A DNA stretch of 64,000 bases from Clostridia bacterium (GTDB lineage: Bacteria > Bacillota > Clostridia > Lachnospirales > Lachnospiraceae). The stretch is taken from assembly GCA_910574835.1 (NCBI GenBank), contig CAJTDE010000009.1, positions 62,001 through 126,000 on the forward strand, written 5' to 3'. The stretch's first letter is position 1. Every line of letters begins with the position of its first letter. The notes beneath the pieces were generated by a model. That model did no database searches and was not told the origin of the DNA. It saw only the letters and a list, made by a program, of their open reading frames with translations. Below are positions 16,961 through 25,366 of this stretch, piece after piece. Both the position numbers and the translations under genes were made by a program.

Positions 16961-17626
16961 ATGAAAGAATTAGAAGTTAAAAGTCTGTACACATTAACGG
17001 AGACATTGGCGGCGCCGTTGCTGTCCAGGGTGACTTACCCCTGGGAAGCATTGCCGGAGATTGGAGCTTTTATTCTGGAGCTTGGCGCTTCCTTAAGCGA
17101 GGAAGAGTATGAGAAGCAGGGGGAAAATATCTGGATTGCCCGTTCTGCAAAGGTGGCGCCTACGGCGTCCATTACCGGGCCGGCGATTATCGGGAAAAAT
17201 GCGGAGATCCGCCACTGTGCTTTTATCCGGGGAAATGCTTTGGTAGGCGAGGGGGCTGTGGTGGGCAATTCCACGGAGCTTAAGAATGTGATTCTGTTTA
17301 ATAAGGTGCAGGTGCCTCATTACAATTATGTGGGGGATTCTATTTTGGGATTCAAGGCCCATATGGGAGCCGGCTCGATTACCTCTAATGTGAAATCCGA
17401 TAAGCTTCTGGTGAAGGTGCATACACCGGAGGGGGATATTGAGACAGGAATTAAGAAGTTTGGGGCTATGATTGGCGATGAGGTGGAGGTTGGCTGCGGC
17501 TCCGTGCTGAATCCGGGTACGGTGATTGGAAGGAACAGCAATATTTATCCGCTGTCCTCCGTGCGCGGCGTGGTTGCTTCGGATTCTATTTATAAAAAGC
17601 AAGGAGAGGTAGCACAGAAGAGATGA
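16961..17626 (+). CDS. Left-handed beta-helix (hexapeptide-repeat) protein, GlmU-like
   Basis: A 221-aa protein with hexapeptide repeats from about residue 60 on (IWIARSAKVAPTASITGPAI, IRGNALVGEGAVVGNSTE, GAGSITSNVKSD, NPGTVIGRNSNIYP). This is the trimeric acyl/nucleotidyltransferase helix seen in the C-terminal half of GlmU, but the N-terminal uridylyltransferase domain is missing. A role in sugar-nucleotide metabolism is possible, not shown. GGAGTGG precedes the ATG. The stop overlaps the start of the TraX-like gene (ATGA), so the two are translationally coupled. Confidence 0.8.
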   Translation: MKELEVKSLYTLTETLAAPLLSRVTYPWEALPEIGAFILELGASLSEEEYEKQGENIWIARSAKVAPTASITGPAIIGKNAEIRHCAFIRGNALVGEGAVVGNSTELKNVILFNKVQVPHYNYVGDSILGFKAHMGAGSITSNVKSDKLLVKVHTPEGDIETGIKKFGAMIGDEVEVGCGSVLNPGTVIGRNSNIYPLSSVRGVVASDSIYKKQGEVAQKR

Positions 17627-18372
17627 GTACCGAAAGGAGATTGCCGCTGACCGGAAGCGCACTGAAATGGATCGCCATTGTGACGATGCTGATTGACCAT
17701 GTGGGGGCGTGCCTTTTGGAAGTGTTTGTGATGAATGCGCATGGGACCTCGCCGCTGGCCGGCCGGTTTACCGGGGAGCAGATTATGGCCTGGTATGATT
17801 TTGATATTAATCTGCGGCTGATTGGGCGGGTTGCTTTTCCGTTGTTTTGCTTTCTTTTGGTGGAAGGGGCGGTGCATACCCGGAATATGGGAAAGTATAT
17901 GCTTCGGATGACGGTGTTTGCTCTTTTGTCGGAGGTGCCTTTTGATCTGGCTTTTCATGATACGCTCTTTTTCCCAGGGGGGCAGAATGTGTATCTGACG
18001 CTTGTGTTGGGGCTTCTTGCGGTGTGGATTTTGAAAGGGTGGAGAGTGCAGATCTGGAGGCTTCCGGTTGGGCTTTTGCTGCCGGCTTTTGCGGCGCAGC
18101 TTTTGCAGACGGATTACGGGGCCGTGGGGGTTCTGGTGATTGCGCTTATGTTTCTTTTGCGGGAACAGCCCTGGCTGCGGGCGGTTGTTTGTGTGGCTGT
18201 GCTTGTAGCGTTTAATTCTCTTGAGTGGCCGGCGGTGTTTTCCTTTTTGCTGATTGCGCTTTATAATGAGGAGAGGGGGAGACAGCCGAAATACTTTTTT
18301 TATGGGTTTTATCCGGGGCATTTGATGGTGCTTTGGGGGATTGGGAGGTTTTTGCTTTTGGAGGTGGTGTGA
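17623..18372 (+). CDS. TraX-family integral membrane protein
   Basis: A 249-aa polytopic membrane protein whose N-terminus SALKWIAIVTMLIDHVGA and later IGRVAFPLFCFLLVEG, LLSEVPFDLAF are TraX family signatures. TraX of the F plasmid acetylates pilin; chromosomal homologues in Clostridia are thought to be membrane acyltransferases. Seven or eight hydrophobic segments are visible. It overlaps the preceding hexapeptide gene by 4 nt. No conjugation genes are near, so a plasmid role is unlikely here. Confidence 0.85.
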   Translation: MSTERRLPLTGSALKWIAIVTMLIDHVGACLLEVFVMNAHGTSPLAGRFTGEQIMAWYDFDINLRLIGRVAFPLFCFLLVEGAVHTRNMGKYMLRMTVFALLSEVPFDLAFHDTLFFPGGQNVYLTLVLGLLAVWILKGWRVQIWRLPVGLLLPAFAAQLLQTDYGAVGVLVIALMFLLREQPWLRAVVCVAVLVAFNSLEWPAVFSFLLIALYNEERGRQPKYFFYGFYPGHLMVLWGIGRFLLLEVV

Positions 18373-18375
18373 AGA

Positions 18376-18412
18376 GGGGGACGGGGATGCCGCAAAAGCA
18401 GACAGCAGGCTT
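18376..18412 (+). repeat. Fragment of a family C left arm
   Basis: GGACGGGGATGCCGCAAAA followed by AGACAGC matches the left outer arm of C1 (11213-11239). The core and right arm are missing, so this is a truncated copy just after the TraX-like gene. Confidence 0.55.
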
Positions 18413-18421
18413 TTGGGGTGG

Positions 18422-18560
18422 ATGTGGAGTATTTATTATGATGTCAGAATTTATGCGATATGGCATTGGCATGAGGAATTTGAGGTTCATATTGTGGAAA
18501 GGGGACTGTGAAGTTCCGGGTTGGGCGTGAAACGTATATTCTGGAGGAGCGCTTTGATTT
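18422..18560 (+). pseudogene. Remnant of an AraC-type regulator sensor domain
   Basis: One frame reads IYYDVRIYAIWHWHEEFEV then HIVERG; after a one-base frame change the text continues TVKFRVGRETYILEER. Joined, this resembles the cupin-like N-terminal domain of AraC/XylS regulators (WHxEFE...EG...F.V....Y.L). No helix-turn-helix part follows. It is a decayed fragment in the ~600-nt spacer before the FAD dehydrogenase. Confidence 0.5.
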
Positions 18561-18569
18561 TTGCGGAGT

Positions 18570-18754
18570 CTTTGACTTTTCGTGATAAATGTTATGTTTT
18601 TATAGAAGAAACAGGTTAAGGAGGATGCCTTATTCCGCCGGAGGATATTGTAAAATTTGAACGTGGGTTTAGAAAGCATGGAACTATTGACAAAAAAGGG
18701 AATTTTTTGTACACTGACAGAGGCTTAGACTTATATAAATTCATAATAGGTTGA
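18570..18754 (+). pseudogene. Second decayed coding fragment of unknown family
   Basis: The last ~40 codons before the TGA at 18752-18754 read like protein (PPEDIVKFERGFRKHGTID then KKGNFLYTDRGLDLYKFI). Upstream, RDKCYVFIEETG is in the same frame but a stop and a shift lie between. No start or ribosome site fits. The parent family is not recognised. Confidence 0.35.
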
Positions 18755-18920
18755 ATGTTTCTACCAACTACCGTAATAGTTGACTATAGGTCTCCCCCCA
18801 AGGAGCGTCTATATCATTATTGCGGTATTTTTTGTTTGTGGAAGAATCTGCGGATATGATAAAATGGAAATGCGGTGCTATGGGCAGGATATATGGGAAA
18901 GAGCAAAGAAGAGCGGAAAG

Positions 18921-18962
18921 GGAACTGAAAACAGCGGAAACTTGCGGAATTGGAATAGGAGG
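18921..18962 (+). repeat. Collapsed family B element before the FAD dehydrogenase
   Basis: GGAACTGAAAACAGCGG and TTGCGGAATTGGAATAGGAGG resemble two successive family B linkers (GGAACTGGAAACAGC and TTGCGGAACTGGAATAGGAG) with only a few bases between them instead of a ~90-nt hairpin. The second supplies the ribosome site of the gene at 18969. Confidence 0.55.
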
Positions 18963-18968
18963 CAGACT

Positions 18969-20378
18969 ATGAGAAACACAGATATTTGTATCATCGGAGC
19001 AGGCCCGGCCGGAATTTTTACGGCCCTTGAGATGCTGAAGCAGGGCAGCAAAAAGAAAATCGTGCTTGTGGAAAAGGGCAAACCGGTAGAGAAGCGGCTC
19101 TGTCCCAAGTCAAAGACAAAGGAGTGCGTAAACTGCAAACCCTACTGCAATATCACCACCGGATTTTCGGGAGCCGGCGCATTTTCTGACGGAAAGCTTT
19201 CCTTAAGCTATGAGGTAGGCGGCGATCTGCCCAGGCTCATCGGAGAAGATTTTGCCCAGGAAATGATTGATTACACGGACAAAATCTATCTGGAATTTGG
19301 CGCAGACACCAGGGTAGAGGGCGTCAGCGACGAAAAGGGCGTTAAAGATGTGCGCAAACGTGCTATCCAGGCCGGCCTGAAGCTGGTAGACTGTCCCATC
19401 CGCCATCTGGGAACCGAAAAGGCTCAGGAAATTTACTATGAGATTGAGCAATTTTTGATAAAGCACGGAGTAGATATCATTTTCGGCTATCAATGCCGGG
19501 ATTTAATAGTGGAGCAGGAGAGCTGTAAGGGTGTGGTTATCGAAAAGGCAGGAACCCACACGGACGAAGAGACCATTCATGCGGAGCACGTGGTGGTCGC
19601 CACCGGACGCAAGGGAGCCGATTGGCTGGAAATGCTCTGCGAACAGCATAAAATCGCCCATGAGCCGGGTACCGTAGACATTGGCGTCCGGGTGGAGGTG
19701 CGCAACGAGATTATGGAGGATGTCAATAATATTCTCTATGAATCCAAGCTGATTGGCTACCCTCTGCCCTTTAAAAATAAAGTCCGTACCTTCTGCCAGA
19801 ACCCGGGAGGGTTTGTAAGCCAGGAAAACTACGACAATGATCTGGCAGTCGTAAACGGCCACTCCTACAAGGATTTGAAATCCAATAACACCAACCTGGC
19901 CATTCTCTGCTCTCATAATTTCACGCATCCCTTCAACCAGCCTATCGCCTATGCAAAGAAAGTAGGGGAGCTTACCAACATGCTCGGCGACGGCAAGATT
20001 CTGGTACAGCGTTACGGCGATATCCTGGGAGGAAAGCGTACCTGGCAGAAGGAGCTGAGCCAGTCCAATGTAAAGCCGACCCTTCCCGACGCAGTAGCCG
20101 GCGATATCACAGCAGCCATGCCCTACCGCGCCATGACAAACATTATCAGCTTCATCCAATCCGTGGACCACGTAGTCCCCGGCTTTGCCGCCAACGAGAC
20201 TTTACTGTACTCGCCGGAGCTTAAGTTCTACAGCAACCGCATCAAAATGACGCCCGACTTCACTACAAACATTCAGGGCCTTTACTGCCTCGGAGACTCC
20301 AGCGGCTGGACAAGAGGATTAATGATGGCCTCCATGATGGGCGTTCTTATGGGACGAAGGTTATCGGACGAAGAATAG
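18969..20378 (+). CDS. FAD-dependent dehydrogenase (COG2509 type)
   Basis: A 469-aa flavoprotein. The N-terminal Rossmann motif CIIGAGPAGIFTALEM is followed by LVEKGKPVEKR, a Cys group (CPKSKTKECVNCKPYC) and a GFSGAGAFSDGKLSL block characteristic of this uncharacterised family. HVVVATGRKGADW and LYCLGDSSGWTRGLMMA are the later FAD-contact segments. The Cys cluster could hold metal or be redox active, but that is inference. The ATG at 18969 follows AGGAGG; an upstream in-frame extension to 18780 lacks support. Substrate unknown. Confidence 0.85.
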   Translation: MRNTDICIIGAGPAGIFTALEMLKQGSKKKIVLVEKGKPVEKRLCPKSKTKECVNCKPYCNITTGFSGAGAFSDGKLSLSYEVGGDLPRLIGEDFAQEMIDYTDKIYLEFGADTRVEGVSDEKGVKDVRKRAIQAGLKLVDCPIRHLGTEKAQEIYYEIEQFLIKHGVDIIFGYQCRDLIVEQESCKGVVIEKAGTHTDEETIHAEHVVVATGRKGADWLEMLCEQHKIAHEPGTVDIGVRVEVRNEIMEDVNNILYESKLIGYPLPFKNKVRTFCQNPGGFVSQENYDNDLAVVNGHSYKDLKSNNTNLAILCSHNFTHPFNQPIAYAKKVGELTNMLGDGKILVQRYGDILGGKRTWQKELSQSNVKPTLPDAVAGDITAAMPYRAMTNIISFIQSVDHVVPGFAANETLLYSPELKFYSNRIKMTPDFTTNIQGLYCLGDSSGWTRGLMMASMMGVLMGRRLSDEE

Positions 20379-20414
20379 CACGGAAAAATATTACGAAACC
20401 GGAAGAAAAGTAAA

Positions 20415-21173
20415 ATGAAAAAAATACCAAAACGAAAACCCCTGCTATTAGCAGCAATAAGCCTATTTGCTTTCGGTATTACAGCTATGTCCGCATCCTG
20501 CACATCTGAACAGGATGCAGACGCAGCTGCCAATAAGATAATTAACCGCCGCAGTGACAATAAAAATACATCGGCGGTAAAAAAAGGAATTTCTTTAAAC
20601 GAATTTTTCCCCGTATTGCTGGAGGAAACCCCAATTTGGGCCACGCACTGTCCGGATGCGGACGAAGAACCCGAAGAACCAATGAAAGAACAACGCATTT
20701 TGGATTTCTTTCAAGAAGAATTGGGCGCTTCTGATTTTATGTTAACCTCTTTTGCCCTCTGTGATATTACACAAGACGGACAAAAGGAACTGGTACTTTA
20801 TACATATAGGTATGGAGGATGGTACTGGGTGCTTCACCGAGAGGATAATATTTTTTATGGTGTCTACATGCCAATACGCTGGTTTCAGGATTTACAAAAA
20901 AACGGAATCCATTTGGGTTCCGGCGGTTCGGGCTATACTTACTATTACCGTCTGCACTTTGAAGACGGAATTTTTAGAAGAGAGCTTTTGGGAAGAACAG
21001 ACCGGAAAGAAGGGATGCCCTGCTGCTATATAGATGACAAAGAAGTCAGCGAGACAGAATTTGAAGCCTGGTCAGAAGAACTAATGACAGGAAACGTTCA
21101 ATGGTATAATCCCCACCCCGCCGCCCCTCACGAAATTTTCAAAAAACCACTAGACTATTTCCAGGAATTATGA
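20415..21173 (+). CDS. Putative secreted or lipid-anchored protein, function unknown
   Basis: A 252-aa protein with a basic start (MKKIPKRK), a hydrophobic segment (LLLAAISLFAFGITAM) and SASC at residues 29-32, a weak lipobox that would place Cys at the mature N-terminus. The rest is hydrophilic and acidic, with a DITQDGQKELVLYTY stretch like those in secreted proteins carrying EF-hand-like loops (DxTxDGxxEL). The base composition is more AT-rich than its neighbours, which hints at recent acquisition. No family is recognised. Confidence 0.6.
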   Translation: MKKIPKRKPLLLAAISLFAFGITAMSASCTSEQDADAAANKIINRRSDNKNTSAVKKGISLNEFFPVLLEETPIWATHCPDADEEPEEPMKEQRILDFFQEELGASDFMLTSFALCDITQDGQKELVLYTYRYGGWYWVLHREDNIFYGVYMPIRWFQDLQKNGIHLGSGGSGYTYYYRLHFEDGIFRRELLGRTDRKEGMPCCYIDDKEVSETEFEAWSEELMTGNVQWYNPHPAAPHEIFKKPLDYFQEL

Positions 21174-21256
21174 GAAAATATAATCAAATGCGACAAGCCC
21201 TAGAAACCCTATGGCGGCCGCTTAAGATTTTAACTTAACTTGAAAGGAGTTTTAAA

Positions 21257-21949
21257 ATGATTTATTCACACGAAGTTGAGAAAATGTGTCCGGTAGCACA
21301 GGGCGTAAATCATGGCGCTGCTCCGATTCCGGAAGAAGCAAAGTGGGTACAGGCAAAAGAGATCAAAGATATTTCCGGCTTGACACATGGCGTAGGCTGG
21401 TGTGCACCCCAGCAGGGAGCCTGCAAGCTGACCCTGAATGTAAAAGAGGGCATTATCCAGGAAGCGCTGGTTGAGACCCTGGGATGTTCCGGAATGACTC
21501 ATTCCGCAGCTATGGCATCCGAGATTCTTCCCGGAAGAACACTTCTGGAAGCATTGAACACCGACCTTGTATGTGATGCAATCAATACGGCTATGAGAGA
21601 GCTGTTCCTGCAGATCGTATACGGAAGAACCCAGTCCGCATTTTCTGAGGACGGACTTCCTATCGGCGCCGGCCTTGAGGATCTTGGAAAGGGTCTAAGA
21701 AGCCAGGTAGGAACTATGTATGGAACTCTGAAAAAAGGACCTCGTTACCTGGAGATGGCAGAGGGCTATGTAACCGGAATCGCTCTGGACGCAGAGGATC
21801 AGATCATTGGCTACAAGTTTGTAAATCTTGGCAAGATGACCGACTTCATCAAGAAGGGCGACGATGCCAACACAGCCTGGGAAAAAGCACAGGGACAGTA
21901 CGGTCGTGTGGATGATGCAGTTAAAATCATCGACCCGAGACAGGAATAA
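21257..21949 (+). CDS. IscU/NifU-like iron-sulfur scaffold-type protein
   Basis: A 230-aa protein with IscU-like text: VGWCAPQQGACKLTLNVKEG, then LVETLGCSGMTHSAAMASE, two of the Cys sites expected for a cluster scaffold. The C-terminal half has no Nfu domain. It is followed after 18 nt by the GGGtGRT gene; these two families are commonly adjacent in anaerobes. A role in cluster handling or in an anaerobic enzyme complex is inferred. GAAAGGAG precedes the ATG. Confidence 0.8.
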   Translation: MIYSHEVEKMCPVAQGVNHGAAPIPEEAKWVQAKEIKDISGLTHGVGWCAPQQGACKLTLNVKEGIIQEALVETLGCSGMTHSAAMASEILPGRTLLEALNTDLVCDAINTAMRELFLQIVYGRTQSAFSEDGLPIGAGLEDLGKGLRSQVGTMYGTLKKGPRYLEMAEGYVTGIALDAEDQIIGYKFVNLGKMTDFIKKGDDANTAWEKAQGQYGRVDDAVKIIDPRQE

Positions 21950-21967
21950 GCGAGGAGGTAGACGAAG

Positions 21968-22978
21968 ATGGCATTATTTGAATCATATGAAAGACGTATT
22001 GATAAAATCAATGAGGTATTAGGCAGCTACGGCATCGCTTCCCTGGAAGAAGCAGAGAAGATCACCAAGGATGCAGGTCTTGACGTATACAATCAGATCA
22101 AGGGTATTCAGCCTATCTGTTTTGAGAATGCATGCTGGGCTTACACCGTAGGCGCCGCTATCGCAATCAAGAAGGGCTGCCGCAAAGCAGCAGATGCAGC
22201 AGCCGCCATCGGTGAGGGACTTCAGTCTTTTTGTATCCCCGGCTCCGTTGCGGACACCCGTAAGGTAGGTCTTGGACACGGCAACCTGGGCAAGATGCTT
22301 CTGGAAGAGGAGACCGAGTGCTTCGCATTTCTGGCAGGCCATGAATCCTTTGCGGCTGCAGAGGGCGCTATCGGTATCGCTGAGAAGGCCAACAAGGTTC
22401 GTCAGAAACCGCTGCGCGTCATTCTGAACGGTCTTGGAAAGGACGCTGCACAGATTATCGCAAGAATCAATGGATTTACATATGTAGAGACTGAGTACGA
22501 TCCTTACACCAACGAAGTAAAGGAAGTATTCCGCAAGGCTTATTCCGAGGGACTTCGTGCTAAAGTAAATTGCTATGGCGCCAACAGTGTACCTGAAGGA
22601 GTTGCTATCATGTGGAAGGAGAATGTGGATGTGTCCATCACCGGAAACTCTACCAATCCTACCCGTTTCCAGCATCCGGTAGCAGGTACTTATAAGAAGG
22701 AGAGACTGGAGGCAGGCAAGAAATATTTTTCCGTTGCATCCGGCGGCGGCACAGGCCGTACCCTTCATCCCGACAATATGGCAGCAGGACCGGCTTCCTA
22801 CGGTATGACCGATACACTGGGACGTATGCATTCTGACGCACAGTTTGCAGGTTCTTCTTCCGTACCGGCTCACGTAGAGATGATGGGTCTTATTGGTGCA
22901 GGCAACAACCCGATGGTTGGTATGACTGTGGCTGTGGCTGTTTCCATCGAGGAAGCGGCGAAGGCCGGCAAGTTCTAA
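21968..22978 (+). CDS. GGGtGRT family protein
   Basis: A 336-aa protein carrying the name-giving motif GGGTGRTLHPDN near residue 260. Further blocks are CFENACWAYTVGAAIAIKKG, GLGHGNLGKMLLEEETE and NPTRFQHPVAGTY. It has no assigned reaction. It follows the IscU-like gene with GGAGG before the ATG and a terminator after it, so the two form a short operon. Cys residues (CF, CW, GC, C in SFCIPGS, NCYG) may bind a cluster passed on by the neighbour; that is speculation. Confidence 0.88.
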   Translation: MALFESYERRIDKINEVLGSYGIASLEEAEKITKDAGLDVYNQIKGIQPICFENACWAYTVGAAIAIKKGCRKAADAAAAIGEGLQSFCIPGSVADTRKVGLGHGNLGKMLLEEETECFAFLAGHESFAAAEGAIGIAEKANKVRQKPLRVILNGLGKDAAQIIARINGFTYVETEYDPYTNEVKEVFRKAYSEGLRAKVNCYGANSVPEGVAIMWKENVDVSITGNSTNPTRFQHPVAGTYKKERLEAGKKYFSVASGGGTGRTLHPDNMAAGPASYGMTDTLGRMHSDAQFAGSSSVPAHVEMMGLIGAGNNPMVGMTVAVAVSIEEAAKAGKF

Positions 22979-22992
22979 AAAAGCTCATAATC

Positions 22993-23037
22993 AGGGGCTG
23001 ACTAAACCGTTATGCGGTTTGGTCAGCTCCTGTTTTG
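22993..23037 (+). terminator. Rho-independent terminator after the GGGtGRT gene
   Basis: GGGGCTGACTAAACCG pairs with CGGTTTGGTCAGCTCC around TTATG, followed by TGTTTT. It starts 15 nt after the stop codon. Confidence 0.85.
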
Positions 23038-23088
23038 AAAGCTGCGGCTGATAAAGTGTGCAAAATGTAATTGACTATATATTAATAT

Positions 23089-23158
23089 AAAAAGAGCCTT
23101 TGTAAAAATAAGGACGTCAGCTAAAATCCGGCTGTCCTATTTTACAACGGCTCTTTTT
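23089..23158. terminator. Bidirectional terminator between converging genes
   Basis: AAAAAGAGCC...TTGTAAAA on the left pairs with TTTTACAA...GGCTCTTTTT on the right, with an inner GGAC/GTCC stem. U-runs result on both strands, so it can end the minus-strand hemerythrin transcript and any read-through from the left. Confidence 0.85.
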
Positions 23159-23190
23159 CGAGTTCTTAATTTTCCGACAAAAGCTCTGAA

Positions 23191-23601
23191 TTATTTCTGC
23201 TTCGTATATTCCGCTACTGCGCGGTCAAAGCCTTGAATGTGATTGACAAACCAGTCTACCACGTTTTTATTTACCTGCTGAACAAAAGCGTCCGTAGGAC
23301 CCTCCTGCTCCTCCAGCATTTCATACAGCTCTTTGATGCTCTGCACAAACTCCTGATGCTTTGTCTGATGCTCCTTAAGGCCCGGATATTCGATTTCCTT
23401 CTGAAGCGCCTCCTCCTGGGAAAAATGAAAATTGGTGTACTCTTCCAGATAATCCAAGGTATTGAGGGCCTTTATCTTGCCGTCCCCCGTCTCACAGGTC
23501 CGCAGCAGATCATTGATCTTTCCGATCAGCTCCTGATGCTGGCCATCTATCAAGTCATTTCCTGTTACCAAATCATCTGTAAATTCCATATAATGTACCA
23601 C
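23191..23601 (-). CDS. Bacteriohemerythrin
   Basis: A 136-aa single-domain hemerythrin. All diiron ligands are visible in order: His in DGQHQEL, His and Glu in NFHFSQEEAL, two His in LKEHQTKHQEF, and His plus Asp in NHIQGFD. It binds O2 reversibly and in anaerobes serves O2 sensing, storage or detoxification. The start is GTG at 23601 with AAGGAGG 7 nt before it. It lies opposite a second hemerythrin-containing gene at 24004, separated by repeat D1. Confidence 0.93.
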   Translation of the reverse strand: MVHYMEFTDDLVTGNDLIDGQHQELIGKINDLLRTCETGDGKIKALNTLDYLEEYTNFHFSQEEALQKEIEYPGLKEHQTKHQEFVQSIKELYEMLEEQEGPTDAFVQQVNKNVVDWFVNHIQGFDRAVAEYTKQK

Positions 23602-23710
23602 GTCAAATCCTCCTTTTATTGCAGCATTTATGATTTTTTATTATAGCACGCATGTACAAAAAATTCCATCTCTTTTTTACCGCTGTGCCCGACAGTGAGA
23701 ATCGCAGCAG

Positions 23711-23850
23711 GACCGTTCACTCCGTGACCAGTAACACGCTTCGCGATGCACAGAAATCGCAAAAAGATGCGATTTCGCGCTGAAAAACTCGGGATTTCCG
23801 CACAAATTGTGCGGAAACACCTCGCGGAATAGTGGTGTGTGAACAGTAAC
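23711..23850 (-). repeat. Family D element (copy D1), MITE-like
   Basis: About 140 bp, in inverse orientation to D2 at 46841. Ends are GTTACTGTTCAC and its near complement. Inside are the palindrome TTTCCGCACAAATTGTGCGG and the hairpin GAAATCGCA-TCTTTT-TGCGATTTC, then a GCATCGCGAAGCG segment. It fills the spacer between the two hemerythrin genes together with the promoter and hairpin listed next. Confidence 0.8.
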
Positions 23851-23889
23851 CAGGACCGCACTATTCTGCAAAACTTCTCGTAATTGGTA

Positions 23890-23919
23890 TTGCATTTCAA
23901 ATACTAAATGTTGTATAAT
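23890..23919 (+). promoter_or_regulatory. Probable promoter of the hemerythrin-receiver fusion gene
   Basis: TTGCAT at 23890-23895 and a perfect TATAAT at 23914-23919 with an 18-nt spacer, 85 nt before the ATG. Confidence 0.6.
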
Positions 23920-23928
23920 AGACACAAC

Positions 23929-23951
23929 GAAAACCCCATTATAGGGGTTTC
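23929..23951. other. Small hairpin in the leader of the hemerythrin-receiver gene
   Basis: GAAAACCCC and GGGGTTTC pair around ATTATA directly after the probable transcription start. There is no clear U-run on the plus strand; it may stabilise or regulate the leader. Confidence 0.4.
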
Positions 23952-24003
23952 ATTGCGGTTTTTCAAAAATATCACTAAAATGCAGCAAAGGAGGATTTTT
24001 TTC

Positions 24004-25362
24004 ATGGACGCCCAATTTGAATGGCAGGAGGAGTACAATATCGGAGTAGAATCTATCGATAAAGAACACCGGCGACTTTTTAAGATTATCAACAAGCTTT
24101 TCACAATGAAGGAAGAGGAAAAAAATGGTCAATGGGCATGTCAGGAAGGAATTAAGTATTTTAAGGGGCATACAATGAAGCATTTTGCAGATGAAGAAGC
24201 GTACATGAAGTCTGTTAATTACGAGGGACTTGAGCAGCATAGACAGATACATAAGGGATTTCGGGAAAACACCCTTCCGTCCTTGGAGCAGGAACTGGAG
24301 CAGTCAAATTATTCCCAGGATACCGTTGATCACTTTTTAGGCGTCTGCGCAGGCTGGCTGATTGGACACACTTTAACAGAGGATCAGGCGATTGTAGGAA
24401 AGAAGATTCGGAAGTGGGAGAATCTTCTGCCCGGCGAAGAACTTGCGGCGATGAAAAAGGTAATTGTTCAGCTTGTATTTGATATGTTTCACCTGGAATC
24501 CCAGATGATTAGCGATGCCTATAGCGGTGAGAAGTTTGGAAGAGGCGTTTATTACCGCATGGTTTATGGGGCGGGCCAGGAAGATCAGAATCAGGAGATT
24601 ATTCTTGTCTTTGAAGAGCAGCTTCTAATCAATACCGTAGGAAAGGCTATGGGAATTAAGACGAATAAGCTGGAAAGTAAGCTGATACATGCCACCCGGT
24701 ATACGGCACAGCAGTTTGTGAACCGTATTCTTGAGCATTTTCCCACAGCAGAGGGGTATAAGCTTATTGAGGAGAATCTTCTGTCATATGAAGAGTTTCG
24801 GAATATTTTGGAAAATGAAAAGCTTCAGGCCAGCCTTTTATTTAATACGGGAGCCGGGTATTTTTCCTATTGCGTAATAGCGCCTCATCTTCTGGAAAAT
24901 GGCGTAGGAACGCCTCTTGAGGCGGAAAATGCCATGACCGAGGTGGAACAGTATTTGATGAAGCGCGAACAGCAGGAGGCGGCAAATCAAAAGCCGAAGA
25001 TTCTTGTAGTGGACGATTCCCTGACGATTCGGGAAGGTATGAAGCAGCTTTTAAGTGATGATTACGAGGTGGCTGTCGCCTCTTCCGGAGTTGCCGCTAT
25101 CCGCACGATTTCTTTGAATCCGCCTGATCTGGTTCTTTTGGATTATGAGATGCCGATTTGCGACGGAAGACAGACCTTGGAGATGCTTCGATCTGAGACA
25201 GCGTTTGAGGATATTCCGGTGATATTCCTGACAGGCAGAAGAGATCCGGAGAGTATGATCAAGGTAATGCCTTTGAAGCCGGCAGGCTATTTGATAAAGA
25301 GTTCAAAGCCGGCAGAGATTAAGAAAGAAATTGATTTGTTCTTTGAAAAGAAAAAAGGTTGA
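24004..25362 (+). CDS. Hemerythrin / CheX-like / response-regulator receiver fusion
   Basis: A 452-aa three-part protein. Residues 1-140 are a hemerythrin domain with its ligands (DKEHRRLF, GHTMKHFADEEAYM, LEQHRQIHKGF, WLIGHTLTEDQAI). Residues about 145-310 resemble the CheX/CheC phosphatase fold, but the usual ExxN catalytic pair is not seen (IHATRYTAQQFVN). Residues 330-450 are a receiver domain with DDS near its start, the phospho-acceptor Asp in LVLLDYEMP and a Lys in PAGYLIKSS. No output domain follows. It probably links O2 or redox sensing to a phosphorelay. The ATG follows AAAGGAGG. Confidence 0.82.
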   Translation: MDAQFEWQEEYNIGVESIDKEHRRLFKIINKLFTMKEEEKNGQWACQEGIKYFKGHTMKHFADEEAYMKSVNYEGLEQHRQIHKGFRENTLPSLEQELEQSNYSQDTVDHFLGVCAGWLIGHTLTEDQAIVGKKIRKWENLLPGEELAAMKKVIVQLVFDMFHLESQMISDAYSGEKFGRGVYYRMVYGAGQEDQNQEIILVFEEQLLINTVGKAMGIKTNKLESKLIHATRYTAQQFVNRILEHFPTAEGYKLIEENLLSYEEFRNILENEKLQASLLFNTGAGYFSYCVIAPHLLENGVGTPLEAENAMTEVEQYLMKREQQEAANQKPKILVVDDSLTIREGMKQLLSDDYEVAVASSGVAAIRTISLNPPDLVLLDYEMPICDGRQTLEMLRSETAFEDIPVIFLTGRRDPESMIKVMPLKPAGYLIKSSKPAEIKKEIDLFFEKKKG

Positions 25363-25366
25363 AATC

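Noticed and set aside
22019-22873. 284-codon minus-strand frame over the GGGtGRT gene
   Set aside because: Antisense shadow of a strongly conserved gene.
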